From Falsiroseomonas sp050563535 (GTDB taxonomy: Bacteria > Pseudomonadota > Alphaproteobacteria > Acetobacterales > Acetobacteraceae), in the NCBI RefSeq assembly GCF_050563535.1, contig NZ_JBNXUO010000018.1:32963-96962 (forward strand): a stretch of 64,000 bases of DNA, in the 5' to 3' direction. Below the pieces are notes generated by a model. It was given only the letters and a program-made list of their open reading frames with translations. It was not told the origin of the DNA and did not search any database. Of this stretch, positions 32,873 to 41,914 are shown in pieces. Each line of letters begins with the position of its first letter. Positions within the stretch are counted from its first letter, which is position 1. Made by a program: the position numbers and the translations under genes.

Positions 32873-34281
32873 TGGAAGATGGGCACCGCGTTGCTGTCCG
32901 GGATCACCGGCGGCGGCAGGTCGATGATGACCGTGTCGGGGTCCACCTTCGGGCCGCGGTCCAGCCAGTAGGTCACGCTTTCCGGCCAGAAGATGACGAT
33001 GGCCACCAGCAGCAGCTGCAGGAACAGCCAGGGCACGGCGCCCCAGTAGATGTCGCGCGTCCGCACTTCCTTCGGCGCGATGCCGCGCAGGTAGAACAGC
33101 GCGAAGCCGAAGGGCGGGTGCATGAAGCTCGTCTGCATGTTGATGCAGATCAGCACCCCGAACCACACCAGGTCGATGCCGAGGTTCTTCGCCGGCCCCG
33201 CCAGCAGCGGGATGACGATGAAGGCGATCTCGAAGAAGTCGAGGAAGAAGGCCAGGAAGAAGATGAAGATGTTGACGAAGATCAGGAAGCCGGTCTGGCC
33301 GCCCGGCAGGTGGCTCAGCAGGTGCTCGATCCAGACGCTGCCGTTGACGCCCTGGAAGACCAGGCTGAACACGGTGGCGCCGATCAGGATGAAGATCACC
33401 ATCGCGGTGATCCGCATGGTGGTGCCCATCGCCTCGCGCACCAGCGGCCAGGTGAGCCGCCGGTTGATCGCCGCCAGCACCACCGCGCCGACCACGCCCA
33501 TCGCGCCGGCTTCGGTGGGGGTCGCCAGCCCCATGAAGATGGTGCCCAGCACCATGAAGATCAGCACGACCGACGGCACCATGCCCTTCAGCACGCGCCA
33601 CCACAGCCGCCAGTCGCGCGGGGCCAGCGCCTCCGGCGGCAGGGGCGGCACCTTGTGGGGGGCGACCACGCTGACCACCGCGATGAAGGCCAGGAACAGG
33701 AAGACCTGCAGGAAGGACGGCCCGATGGCGCCCGCATACATGTCGCCGACCGACTGGCCCAGCTGGTCGCCCAGCACGATCAGCACCAGCGACGGCGGGA
33801 TCACCTGCGTGATGGTGCCCGACGCCGCGATCACGCCGGTGGCGATCCGCATGTCGTAGCCGTAGCGCATCATGATCGGCAGGCTGATCATGCCCATCGC
33901 GATCACGCTGGCCGCGACGGTGCCGGTGATGGCGCCGAGGATGGCGCCCACCAGGATCACCGCATAGGCGAGCCCGCCCGGCACCTTGCCGAACAACTGC
34001 CCGGTCCCCTCCAGCAGGTCCTCCGCCAGGCCGCAGCGTTCCAGGATGGCGCCCATCAGCGTGAAGAAGGGGATCGCCAGCAGCAGGTCGTTCGACAGGA
34101 TGTTGAACACGCGCAGCGGCAGCGCCTCGAGCCAGGACGGCGCGAAGAAGCCCATCTCGATCGAGGCGAAGCCGAAGAACAGCCCGACCGCCGCGAGCGA
34201 GAAGGCGGCGGGAAAGCCGATGATGAGGAACACCACCAGCCCCGCGAACATCAGCGGCGGCATCAGTTCAAGGTCGATCAC
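32869..34281 (-). CDS. TRAP transporter large permease, DctM-like
   Basis: An integral membrane protein of 470 residues with at least 11 hydrophobic segments. The DctM blocks are LLLAIPFFTLMGAILERCGLAEDL, LGAITGTVAASVIAMGMISLPIM and ASGTITQVIPPSLVLIVLGDQ. The C-terminus adds about 30 residues after the last membrane segment. It carries the sodium-coupled translocation pathway for an organic acid. The small permease is upstream; no DctP binding-protein gene is near, so that partner must lie elsewhere. Confidence 0.94.
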   Translation of the reverse strand: MIDLELMPPLMFAGLVVFLIIGFPAAFSLAAVGLFFGFASIEMGFFAPSWLEALPLRVFNILSNDLLLAIPFFTLMGAILERCGLAEDLLEGTGQLFGKVPGGLAYAVILVGAILGAITGTVAASVIAMGMISLPIMMRYGYDMRIATGVIAASGTITQVIPPSLVLIVLGDQLGQSVGDMYAGAIGPSFLQVFLFLAFIAVVSVVAPHKVPPLPPEALAPRDWRLWWRVLKGMVPSVVLIFMVLGTIFMGLATPTEAGAMGVVGAVVLAAINRRLTWPLVREAMGTTMRITAMVIFILIGATVFSLVFQGVNGSVWIEHLLSHLPGGQTGFLIFVNIFIFFLAFFLDFFEIAFIVIPLLAGPAKNLGIDLVWFGVLICINMQTSFMHPPFGFALFYLRGIAPKEVRTRDIYWGAVPWLFLQLLLVAIVIFWPESVTYWLDRGPKVDPDTVIIDLPPPVIPDSNAVPIFQ

Positions 34282-34293
34282 GGCATCGCCGCC

Positions 34294-34845
34294 CTATTGC
34301 TCCGGCCGCGCATAGGAGGCGTGCAGCCGCCCGTCCGCCAGCCGCATGCCGCGCAGCAGCGCGATGCGCTTGATCATCTCCGACAGGCCCTGTGCCACCA
34401 CCAGCCCGAAGCCCAGCGGCATCAGCAGCTTGGCCGGCCAGCGGATGAGCCCGCCGGGGGAGGACGACATCTCCCCCCGCACCCAGGATTCCACGAAGAA
34501 GGGCCAGGTCATCCAGGCCAGCAGCGCCATAGCCGGCAGCAGGAACAGGCCGATGCCCACCACGTCCACCCAGAGCCGCGCGCGTTCGCGGATGCTGCCA
34601 TAGACCAGGTCCACCCGCACATGCTCGTTGCGGAACAGCGTGTAGGACGCGCCGAGCATCACCACCCCGGCGAACAGGTACCACTGCAATTCCAGCCAGG
34701 CATTCGACCCCAGCCCGAAGCCGTAGCGCAGGAAGGCGTTGCCCGCGCTGACGACGCAGGCAAGCAGCACCAGCCAGTCGGCCAGCCGGCCGAAGGCGGT
34801 GTTCAGCGCATCCACACCTCGGCTGAAGGCGAGCAGCGGGCCCAT
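34294..34845 (-). CDS. TRAP transporter small permease, DctQ-like
   Basis: A four-helix membrane protein of 183 residues with WLELQWYLFAGVVMLGASYTLFRNEHVRVDL, the conserved DctQ core. It heads the DctQ-DctM-TrmO-like operon and diverges from the complex-I-like operon across 230 bases. Confidence 0.92.
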   Translation of the reverse strand: MGPLLAFSRGVDALNTAFGRLADWLVLLACVVSAGNAFLRYGFGLGSNAWLELQWYLFAGVVMLGASYTLFRNEHVRVDLVYGSIRERARLWVDVVGIGLFLLPAMALLAWMTWPFFVESWVRGEMSSSPGGLIRWPAKLLMPLGFGLVVAQGLSEMIKRIALLRGMRLADGRLHASYARPEQ

Positions 34846-35017
34846 GGGCCTGGGGGAACTCCCGGGGATGGCAGGGATGACGGGCGCGGAAGGACGCGCG
34901 AGCGTGGCATCTAGCCCCGCGCGCAGCGGTTGGGAAGCGCCCTCGCACAGGTGGGACGGGGTCGGGACGCGCCCCGGCGCGGCGCGCGGATTGCAGGCGG
35001 TTCACGCGCCTGCCGAT

Positions 35018-35046
35018 TTCCACCCCCGGCGATCGCAGGCTATCGT
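35018..35046 (+). promoter_or_regulatory. weak sigma-70 promoter candidate for the Hyf/Ehr-like operon
   Basis: TTCCAC (35018-35023) and TATCGT (35041-35046) are separated by exactly 17 bases and end 29 bases before the GTG start at 35076. Matches to consensus are 3/6 and 4/6, so this is only a candidate. The rest of the 230-base divergent region shows no clear operator. Confidence 0.3.
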
Positions 35047-35075
35047 CCGGGCGTGCCAGCCCCGATCCGCCCGCC

Positions 35076-37097
35076 GTGCTGACGGCGCTCTCCCTCACCC
35101 TCGCGGGGCTGCTGGCGCTGGCGCTGCTGGCGGTGGTGCCGGCCGGGCGGCGGGTGGCGGGCGCGGTGGTGCATGGCGGCTGCCTGCTGGCCGCGGCCGT
35201 CTTCGCCGGATGCGGCCTAGTTGCCCTCGCCGCCGGGGGGGCCGGGCCGGCGGCGCTGCCGCTCGGCCCGCCCTGGGGGCCGATGCTGGTCGCGCTCGAC
35301 GGGCTGTCGGCCTGGTTCCTGCTGCTGCTCGGGCTCGCGGCCGCGCCCTCGGCGCTGTTCGCCCTCGGGCACGGGAACGGGGCGCCGCCGCGGGTGCTGG
35401 CGGCCTATCCGCTGTTCCTGGCCGGCATGGCGCTGACGCTGCTGGCCGCCGATGGCCTGACCCTGCTGCTGGGGTTCGAGGCGATGTCGCTCGCCTCCTG
35501 GGCGCTGGTCGCCGCCGGGCACGAGGAGGAGGAGAACCGCCGCGCCGCGCGGCTCTACCTCGTCTTCGCGCTGCTGGCGGGGGTGTGCTTGGTGCCGGCC
35601 GTCGGGCTGCTGGCCGGGCCGGGGGGCGACCTTTCCTTCGACGCCATGCGCGCCGCGCCGCCCACCGGCTGGAAGGCCGGGCTGGTGCTGGCGCTGGTGG
35701 TGGCGGGGGCGGGGTCCAAGGCGGGGCTGGTGCCGCTGCATGCCTGGCTGCCGCTGGCGCACCCGGCCGCGCCGTCGCATGTCTCGGCCCTGATGTCGGG
35801 CGCGATGACCAAGATGGCGCTCTATGTCATGGCGCGGCTGCTGCTCGACCTCTCGGGCCCGGCGCAGCCGCTCTGGTGGGGGGTGCCGCTGCTGGTGCTC
35901 GGCGCGGCCTCCGCCGTGCTCGGCGCGCTGCGCGCCAACCTGGAGGAGGAGGGCAAGACGCTGCTCGCCTGCTCCACCATCGAGAATGTCGGGCTCATCG
36001 CCATCGGCCTCGGCCTCGCGGCCTGTTTCCGGGCCGCCGATCTCGGCGCGCTGGCGGCGCTGGCGGCGGGGGCGGCGCTGCTGCACGCGCTGAACCACGC
36101 GCTGTTCAAGACCCTGCTGTTCCTGGGGATGGGGGAGGTCGCGCACGGCGCGGCGTCGCGCCGGCTGGACCGCCTCGGCGGGCTGGTCCACGCCATGCCC
36201 TGGACGGCGGCCTGCGTGCTGGTGGGCGCGGGCGCCGCGGCGAGCCTGCCGCCGCTGTCCGGCTTCGCGGGGGAATGGCTGCTGCTGCAGGCGCTGCTGG
36301 CGGCGTGGCGGGTCGGCGACCTCGCCTTCCAGGTGCTGGGCGTCGCGGTCATGGCGCTGGCGGCGCTGGCCGCGGCGCTGGCGGCGGCGGGGATGGTGCG
36401 GATGTTCGGCCTGGTGTTCCTCGGCCGCCCGCGCACGCCGCGCGCCGCGGGGGCGGAGGACGGGCCGCTGCCCGCGCGGCTGGCGCTGCTGCTGCCGGCC
36501 GCGCTGACCGTGGTGCTCGGGCTGGTCCCCGGGCCGATGCTGGCGCTGGCCGAAGGCGCGCTGCGCCGCATCACCGGGCAGGAGATGACGGAACGCGCGG
36601 GCTTCGCCGCGGTGCATGTCGGCGACGGGGCGGCAAGCTACCTGCCGGTGGCCGTGGCGCTGCTGCTGGCGGCCTGCCTCGCGCTCATCTGGTGGTTCGT
36701 GCGGACGCGCAGCCCCGCGGGCGTGGCGCGCGGCCCGGCCTGGGACTGCGGCTTCGGCGCGCCGCCCGCGCACCTGCCCTTCGGCGACCCGGTGACGCAA
36801 CCCACCGCGGCGGGACTGGGCCAGCCGCTGCGCCGCATGCTCGGCTCCCCCCTGCTCGCCGCGCATGAGGCGGTGGCGATGCCGCCGCCGGGCGACCCCT
36901 CCCCCGCGCGGATCGCGGCGGGGTTCCGCGACCCGTCCTTCGCGCTGCTGCTCGCGCCGCTGGCCCGGCTGCGCGACGCGGCGGTGGACCGGGCGGAGCG
37001 GCTGCGCCACCTCACCATCCGGCAGGCGCTGATGCTGCCCTTCGGCGCGCTGATCGCCGCCCTCGCCCTGATCGCCTGGCTGGAGGCGGGGGGATGA
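35076..37097 (+). CDS. hyfB: HyfB/NuoL-like proton-translocating membrane subunit
   Basis: An antiporter-like subunit of 673 residues and about 16 hydrophobic segments. It has the conserved MSLASWALVAAGHEEEENRRAARLY (with the key Glu of LLGFEAMSL) and AGSKAGLVPLHAWLPLAHPAAPSHVSALMSG with its channel Lys and His. LKTLLFLGMGEVAHG-like sequence (ALFKTLLFLG) follows. The C-terminal extension has LPFGDPVTQPTAAGLGQPLRRMLG, as in hydrogenase-4 component B. First gene of a seven-gene operon; the GTG start was chosen because no ATG precedes the first helix. Its role is ion pumping driven by the hydrophilic arm. Confidence 0.9.
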   Translation: MLTALSLTLAGLLALALLAVVPAGRRVAGAVVHGGCLLAAAVFAGCGLVALAAGGAGPAALPLGPPWGPMLVALDGLSAWFLLLLGLAAAPSALFALGHGNGAPPRVLAAYPLFLAGMALTLLAADGLTLLLGFEAMSLASWALVAAGHEEEENRRAARLYLVFALLAGVCLVPAVGLLAGPGGDLSFDAMRAAPPTGWKAGLVLALVVAGAGSKAGLVPLHAWLPLAHPAAPSHVSALMSGAMTKMALYVMARLLLDLSGPAQPLWWGVPLLVLGAASAVLGALRANLEEEGKTLLACSTIENVGLIAIGLGLAACFRAADLGALAALAAGAALLHALNHALFKTLLFLGMGEVAHGAASRRLDRLGGLVHAMPWTAACVLVGAGAAASLPPLSGFAGEWLLLQALLAAWRVGDLAFQVLGVAVMALAALAAALAAAGMVRMFGLVFLGRPRTPRAAGAEDGPLPARLALLLPAALTVVLGLVPGPMLALAEGALRRITGQEMTERAGFAAVHVGDGAASYLPVAVALLLAACLALIWWFVRTRSPAGVARGPAWDCGFGAPPAHLPFGDPVTQPTAAGLGQPLRRMLGSPLLAAHEAVAMPPPGDPSPARIAAGFRDPSFALLLAPLARLRDAAVDRAERLRHLTIRQALMLPFGALIAALALIAWLEAGG

Positions 37098-38053
37098 GCC
37101 TCGCCTCCGGCTTCCTGACGCAGTTGCTGCACATCGCGCTGATGCTGGCCGCGGCGCCGCTGGTGCTGGGCGGGGTGCGCTGGCTGAAGGCGCGGATGAT
37201 GGGCCGCACCGGCGCGCATCCCTTGCAGCCGCTGGTGGACATGCTGAAGCTGCTGCGCAAGCGCCCGGTGCTGGCGGACAACGCCAGCTGGATCAGCCGC
37301 GCGGCGCCCTATGTCGCGGCCGGCGCGGCGCTGGCGGCCGCCGCGCTGGTGCCGAGCTTCACGCGGGGGATGGCCTTCGCGCCGGTGGCCGACCTCGTGC
37401 TGGTCGCGGGGCTGCTGGCACTCGGCCGCGTCGCGCTGGCGCTGGCGGGGCTCGATGTCGGCACGGCCTTCGGCGGGCTCGGCGCGGCGCGGGAGATGTC
37501 CTTCGCCGCGCTGGCCGAACCCGCGCTGCTGATCGCGGTGCTGAGCTGCGCCATCCTTGCCGGCACCACGGGGCTGGAGGGGATCGCGGCCGCCTTCCAG
37601 GAAGGCGCGCTCGGGCTGCGCGTGTCGCTCGGCCTCGCCTTGCTCGCGCTGCTGGCGGTGGCGGTGGCGGAGAATGCGCGCATCCCGGTGGACAACCCGG
37701 CGACCCACCTGGAACTGACCATGGTGCACGAGGCGATGATCCTGGAGGCGTCGGGCCGCCACCTTGCGTTGTGGGAAGCCGCGTCCGCGCTGCGGCTGAC
37801 GTTGTGGCTGGCGCTGCTGGCGGCGGTCTTCCTGCCCTTCGGCACCGCGCCCGCGGGCTTCGCGCCGCTGGGCTGGGTCTTCGGCCTGCTGGCCTGGGCG
37901 GCGAAGATGGCGGTCCTCTGCCTCGCCCTCGCGGCGTTCGAGAGCGCGATCGCCAAGATGCGCGTCTTCCGCGTGCCGGAATTCCTGGGCGTCGCGCTGC
38001 TGCTCGGCCTGCTCGGCGCCATCCTGCTGTTCGTCTCGACGAGACTGGCATGA
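37094..38053 (+). CDS. hyfC: HyfC/NuoH-like membrane subunit
   Basis: A membrane protein of 319 residues of the NuoH/HycD family. It has HPLQPLVDMLKLLRKRPV near residue 43 and the quinone-site-like AENARIPVDNPATHLELTMVHEAMILEASG with its conserved acidic residues. It links the hydrophilic NuoB/D-like arm to the antiporter subunits. The ATG overlaps the HyfB stop by four bases. Confidence 0.92.
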   Translation: MSLASGFLTQLLHIALMLAAAPLVLGGVRWLKARMMGRTGAHPLQPLVDMLKLLRKRPVLADNASWISRAAPYVAAGAALAAAALVPSFTRGMAFAPVADLVLVAGLLALGRVALALAGLDVGTAFGGLGAAREMSFAALAEPALLIAVLSCAILAGTTGLEGIAAAFQEGALGLRVSLGLALLALLAVAVAENARIPVDNPATHLELTMVHEAMILEASGRHLALWEAASALRLTLWLALLAAVFLPFGTAPAGFAPLGWVFGLLAWAAKMAVLCLALAAFESAIAKMRVFRVPEFLGVALLLGLLGAILLFVSTRLA

Positions 38054-38724
38054 CCCCCGCCTTCGGGACCCCCGCCTATGACGTGTCGCACATGCTGGGC
38101 GGGGGCGTGCTGCTGCTGTCCTTCGTGCTGCTCTACCAGCGCCGGCTCGGCGCGGTGATCAACGCCTTCGCGGTGCAGGGCGGGCTGCTGGCGGCCGCGG
38201 CGGCCTGGCAGGGCTTCGTGCAGGGCGCGCCGGGGCTCTACGTCACCGCCGTGATCGCCTTCGGGGCCAAGGCGGTCGCCATCCCGCTGGCGCTGCGCTA
38301 CCTGCTCGGCCGGCTCGGGGCGCACCGGCAGGTGGAGCCCTCGCTCGGCATCGGCGCGTCGCTGATCGCGGCGATCGGGCTGGTGGGGCTTTCGGTGCTG
38401 GTGGTGCTGCCGGTCACCTCGGCCAGCGCCAACCCGCTGGCGCGCGTGGACCTGACCATCGCGCTGTCCGTCGTGCTGCTCGGGATGCTGGCGATGATCG
38501 CGCGGCGCAACGCGGTCAGCCAGGTGGTCGGGCTGCTGAGCCTGGAGAACGGGCTGATCCTGGCCGCCGTCGGCGTCACCGGCATGCCGCTGGTGGTGGA
38601 ACTGTCCACCGCCGCGCTGGTGCTGATGGTGGCGGTGGTGGCGGGCGTGGTGGTGTTCCAGATCAGGGACCGGATGGACACGCTCGACACCTCCATCCTC
38701 GACCGTCAGCGGGGCGACGCGTGA
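38050..38724 (+). CDS. hyfE: HyfE/NuoK-containing membrane subunit
   Basis: A six-to-seven-helix protein of 224 residues. VGLLSLENGLILAAVGVTGMPLVVE carries the NuoK-type Glu in helix (SLENG). The N-terminal helices are those of HyfE proteins. Four-base overlaps join it to both neighbours. No HyfD homologue separates it from HyfC, in contrast to the E. coli hyf operon. Confidence 0.9.
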   Translation: MTPAFGTPAYDVSHMLGGGVLLLSFVLLYQRRLGAVINAFAVQGGLLAAAAAWQGFVQGAPGLYVTAVIAFGAKAVAIPLALRYLLGRLGAHRQVEPSLGIGASLIAAIGLVGLSVLVVLPVTSASANPLARVDLTIALSVVLLGMLAMIARRNAVSQVVGLLSLENGLILAAVGVTGMPLVVELSTAALVLMVAVVAGVVVFQIRDRMDTLDTSILDRQRGDA

Positions 38725-40175
38725 TGCCGCTGCCCTGGGTGCTGGTCTTCTGGCCCTGGCTCGGCGCCGTCGTCCTCGCGCTCGTGCCGCCGCGCGGGCG
38801 GCTCGCGCCGCCGCTGAACATCGGCGTGGCCGCCGTCTCGCTGGTCATCGCGCTGGCGCTGCTCGGCCACCCGCCGGGTGAGCAGGGCTGGACGCGGATC
38901 GACGCGGTGAACCTGCCGCTCGTCGTCGTCTCCGCCCTTGTCGGGCTGACCACCGCGGCCTTCTCGGCGGCGACGGTGGCGGCGGAACGCTTCGACGCGC
39001 TGCGCCACCGCGCCTACCACGCCGCCTTCCAGGTCTTCATGGGCGCGCAGTTCCTGGCGCTGGTGTCGGACAACATGGGGGTGATGTGGGTGGCGATCGA
39101 GATCGCGACCCTCGCCTCGGTGCTCATGGTCGGTGTCCACGGCACGCCGGCGGCGGTGGAGGCGGCGTGGAAGTTCTTCATCCTGTGCGGCGTCGGCATC
39201 GCGCTGGCGCTGTTCGGGACCATCCTGCTGTACCTGGCGGCGCAGCCGGTGGTGGGGGGCGGCGATCCGGGCCTGTCCTGGGCGGCGCTGCGGGCCGTGG
39301 CGGCGCGATGCGATGCCGGCGTGCTGTCGCTGGCCTTCGTCTTCCTGCTGATCGGCTACGGCACCAAGGCCGGGCTGGTGCCGCTGCATTCCTGGCTGCC
39401 CGATGCCGAGGCCGAGGGGCCGCTGCCGATCTCCGCGGTGCTGTCGGGGCTGCTGCTGAACGCCGCGCTGCTGGCGGTGCTGCGGGCGGAGGCGATCGTC
39501 TCCTCCCATCCGGGCGCGATGCCGCCCGGCCCCTTCCTGATGGGGCTTGGCCTGCTGTCGCTGCTGCTCGGCGCCGCCTCGCTCTGGCGGCGGCGGGATG
39601 CGCGGCGGCTTTTCGCCTGGTCCTCGATCGAGCATCTGGGGCTCGCGACCTTCGCCTTCGGGCTTGGCGGCGCGGCGGCGAACCTGGCGGGGATGCTGCA
39701 CCTGCTCGGCCATTCCCTGGTGAAGAGCGCGGTGTTCTTCGCGGTCGGCGCCGCGGCGCTGCTGAAGGGCAGCCAGAAGACCGAGGACATACGCGGCCTC
39801 GCCGCCAGCCATCCGGTGCTGGGCTGGGGCCTCGCGCTCGGCATCGCGGCGCTGGCGGGGATGCCGCCGGCAGCCATCTTCGTCAGCGAGTTCCGCATGG
39901 TGGCGGAGACGGCGGCGCGGCAGCCCTGGCTGATCCTGCCGCTCGGCCTCGGCCTGTTCACCGCCGGGGCGGCGCTGGTGCGCGCGGCGCAGGCGCTCTG
40001 CCTCGGCGCGCCAAGCCCGGACCGCCCGGTGGCGGGCGCCTTCGCGCTGCGGGGCGGGATGCTGTGGGCGACGGTGCCGGTCTGGACCCACCTGGCACTG
40101 GCGGCGGCGCTGGGCTTCGCGGCGCCTGCCGCCTTCGGCGCGCTGCTGCGCGAGGGCGCGAGGATCCTGGGATGA
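38724..40175 (+). CDS. hyfF: HyfF/NuoN-like proton-translocating membrane subunit
   Basis: The second antiporter-like subunit, 483 residues. WVAIEIATLASVLMVGVHG carries the helix-5 Glu. YGTKAGLVPLHSWLPDAEAEGPLPISAVLSG carries channel Lys and His, and LLGHSLVKSAVFFAVGA the second Lys. The ATG at 38724 forms TGATG with the upstream stop; GTG three bases earlier is an alternative. Together with HyfB the complex would have two pumping modules. Confidence 0.91.
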   Translation: MPLPWVLVFWPWLGAVVLALVPPRGRLAPPLNIGVAAVSLVIALALLGHPPGEQGWTRIDAVNLPLVVVSALVGLTTAAFSAATVAAERFDALRHRAYHAAFQVFMGAQFLALVSDNMGVMWVAIEIATLASVLMVGVHGTPAAVEAAWKFFILCGVGIALALFGTILLYLAAQPVVGGGDPGLSWAALRAVAARCDAGVLSLAFVFLLIGYGTKAGLVPLHSWLPDAEAEGPLPISAVLSGLLLNAALLAVLRAEAIVSSHPGAMPPGPFLMGLGLLSLLLGAASLWRRRDARRLFAWSSIEHLGLATFAFGLGGAAANLAGMLHLLGHSLVKSAVFFAVGAAALLKGSQKTEDIRGLAASHPVLGWGLALGIAALAGMPPAAIFVSEFRMVAETAARQPWLILPLGLGLFTAGAALVRAAQALCLGAPSPDRPVAGAFALRGGMLWATVPVWTHLALAAALGFAAPAAFGALLREGARILG

Positions 40176-41680
40176 CCATCGCCTCCGACCTCATCCGCCG
40201 CGGCGCGCCGCAGGGCTGCGTGCCCTTCGAGCGTTTCCTGCTGGCGCCCGCGCATTTCGGCGCGCTGCGCGACGCGCTGCCGATGGAGCCGTCGCTGGCG
40301 CTGCTGTCGCTGTGGGCGGAACCCGGCTTCGTCCATGCCGCCTTCCTCGACGAGGCGGAAGGCGGGCTGCTGCTGGCCACCTGCCCGAGCGAGGGTCGCT
40401 ATCCCGCGCTGTCCCCCGCCCGCCCCGGCGCGGTCCGGTTCGAACGCGCGATCCGCGACCTGTGGCGGCTGGAGGCGGAAGGCGCGCTCGACCTCCGCCC
40501 CTGGCTCGACCACGGGCGCTGGCCGGTGGTCGGCCCGCTGTCCGCCAGGCCCGCCCGCAACGACGCGCCGGCCGCCCCGCCCGCCTTCCTGCCGGTCGAG
40601 GGCGAGGGCTGGCACCAGATCCCGGTCGGCCCCGTCCATGCCGGGGTGATCGAGCCCGGGCATTTCCGCTTCACCGTCCAGGGCGAGACGGTGGTGCGGC
40701 TGGAACAGCTTCTGGGCTACGCGCACAAGGGCACGCTGGGCCTGATGCAGGGGCGTTCGCCGCGCGCGGCCGCGCGCTTCGCGGCCCGCCTGTCGGGCGA
40801 CAGCACGGTGGCGCATTCGCTGGCCTTCGCGCTGGCGGCGGAAGCCGCATCCGGCCATGTCCCGCCGCCGCGCGCGGTGACGCTGCGCGCCGCGATGCTG
40901 GAGGTCGAGCGCATCGCCAACCACCTGAACGACTGGGGCTTCATCTGCAACGACGCCGCCTTCGCCTGGCCGCATGCCCGCTGCGGCCTGCTGCGCGAAG
41001 GCCTGCTGCGCGCCAGCGACGCCGCCTTCGGCCACCGCCTGCTGATGGACCGCGTCATCCCCGGCGGCGTCCTGCAGGACATCGCGGAAGGCGGGGCGGA
41101 AGCCATCCTCGGCGCGCTCGACGCGGTGGAGGCGGAGATCCCCTCCCTCGTCGCGATCTATGACGGCCATGCGAGCCTGCAGGACCGCGTGGTGGGCACC
41201 GGCACGCTGGCGCCGGAGCTTGCGCGTCGCTTCGCGGCGGGCGGCGTGGTCGGCCGCGCCTCGGGCCGCGGCTTCGATGCGCGGCGCGCCCTGCCGCACC
41301 CGCCCTATGACCGGCTGGCGGTCGCGCTGCCGACCCTCGCGGAAGGCGATGTCGATGCGCGCGTCCGCATCCGCATCGCCGAGTTGCGGGAGAGCCTCGG
41401 CCTGGTGCGCGACCTGCTGGGCGCGCTGGAGCCGGGGGAGACGCATGTGCCGCTGCCGCAGCGCGGCGGCGAGGGCATCGCGGCCGCCGAAGGCTTCCGC
41501 GGCGAGGTGCTGACCTGGATGGCGCTCGACGACGGCGGGCTGATCCGCGCGGTCTTCCCGCGCGACCCGTCCTGGCTGCAATGGCCGCTGCTGGAAGCGG
41601 CGGTGGAGGGCAACATCGTCGCGGACTTCCCGCTCTGCAACAAGTCGTTCAACTGTTCCTACAGCGGGGTGGACCTGTGA
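40172..41680 (+). CDS. HyfG/NuoCD-like large subunit lacking the NiFe cysteine set
   Basis: The protein has 502 residues: an N-terminal NuoC-like region (about 1-140) and a NuoD/hydrogenase-large-subunit fold. Group 4 hydrogenases have RxCGxCxxxH and a C-terminal DPCxxC. Here the first motif reads RLSGDSTVAH, with Ser208 and Ser211 in place of both Cys. The C-terminal CNKSFNCSYSGVDL has Cys495 and then Ser498 where the second Cys would be. Three of four NiFe ligands are therefore missing. The other family segments are intact (LLGYAHKGTLGLMQG, LEVERIANHLNDWG), and there is no frameshift. It looks like a functional, non-hydrogenase Ehr-type subunit. The protein ends at the position where hydrogenases are processed, with no C-terminal tail. 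Confidence 0.85.
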   Translation: MTIASDLIRRGAPQGCVPFERFLLAPAHFGALRDALPMEPSLALLSLWAEPGFVHAAFLDEAEGGLLLATCPSEGRYPALSPARPGAVRFERAIRDLWRLEAEGALDLRPWLDHGRWPVVGPLSARPARNDAPAAPPAFLPVEGEGWHQIPVGPVHAGVIEPGHFRFTVQGETVVRLEQLLGYAHKGTLGLMQGRSPRAAARFAARLSGDSTVAHSLAFALAAEAASGHVPPPRAVTLRAAMLEVERIANHLNDWGFICNDAAFAWPHARCGLLREGLLRASDAAFGHRLLMDRVIPGGVLQDIAEGGAEAILGALDAVEAEIPSLVAIYDGHASLQDRVVGTGTLAPELARRFAAGGVVGRASGRGFDARRALPHPPYDRLAVALPTLAEGDVDARVRIRIAELRESLGLVRDLLGALEPGETHVPLPQRGGEGIAAAEGFRGEVLTWMALDDGGLIRAVFPRDPSWLQWPLLEAAVEGNIVADFPLCNKSFNCSYSGVDL

Positions 41681-41913
41681 GCGGGCGCTATCCCACGCGG
41701 GCGGGCGCGGCGGCGGGCGCGTCGGGGATGTTCACCGTCACGCTGGTCAGGCCCGGCCCGGGCCGCGCCATCGCGGAACACTGGGCCTATGACGACCGCG
41801 CACAGGCGCTCGACGACCTCGGCTGGATCGCGGAGCGCGTGGCGCCGGGCACCGAGATGGTGCTGAAGGACCCCGAGGGGGTGGAGCTTCTCCGCATGGC
41901 GAAGGTGGCGTGA
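41677..41913 (+). CDS. small conserved-looking protein inside the Ehr-like operon, function unknown
   Basis: A 78-residue open frame from a GTG at 41677 that overlaps the large-subunit stop by four bases; an internal ATG at 41728 would give 61 residues. It is soluble and begins with a flexible Ala/Gly stretch. The compact domain is FTVTLVRPGPGRAIAEHWAYDDRAQALDDLGW...VLKDPEGVELLRMAKVA, which looks like a small alpha/beta fold. It has no cysteines, so it is not a ferredoxin replacing HyfA/H or NuoI. Its tight spacing (1 base to the next gene) argues that it is a real component or assembly factor. I do not recognise a family. Confidence 0.7.
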   Translation: MSGRYPTRAGAAAGASGMFTVTLVRPGPGRAIAEHWAYDDRAQALDDLGWIAERVAPGTEMVLKDPEGVELLRMAKVA

Positions 41914-41914
41914 C

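Noticed and set aside
35217..37010. Minus-strand 597-residue open frame opposite hyfB
   Set aside because: Gln/Arg-rich shadow of an obvious membrane-protein gene; no recognisable domain.
40172..41680. Functional [NiFe] hydrogenase large subunit
   Set aside because: Family similarity suggests hydrogenase-4, but Ser replaces both L1 cysteines and one L2 cysteine, and no maturation genes are present in the window.
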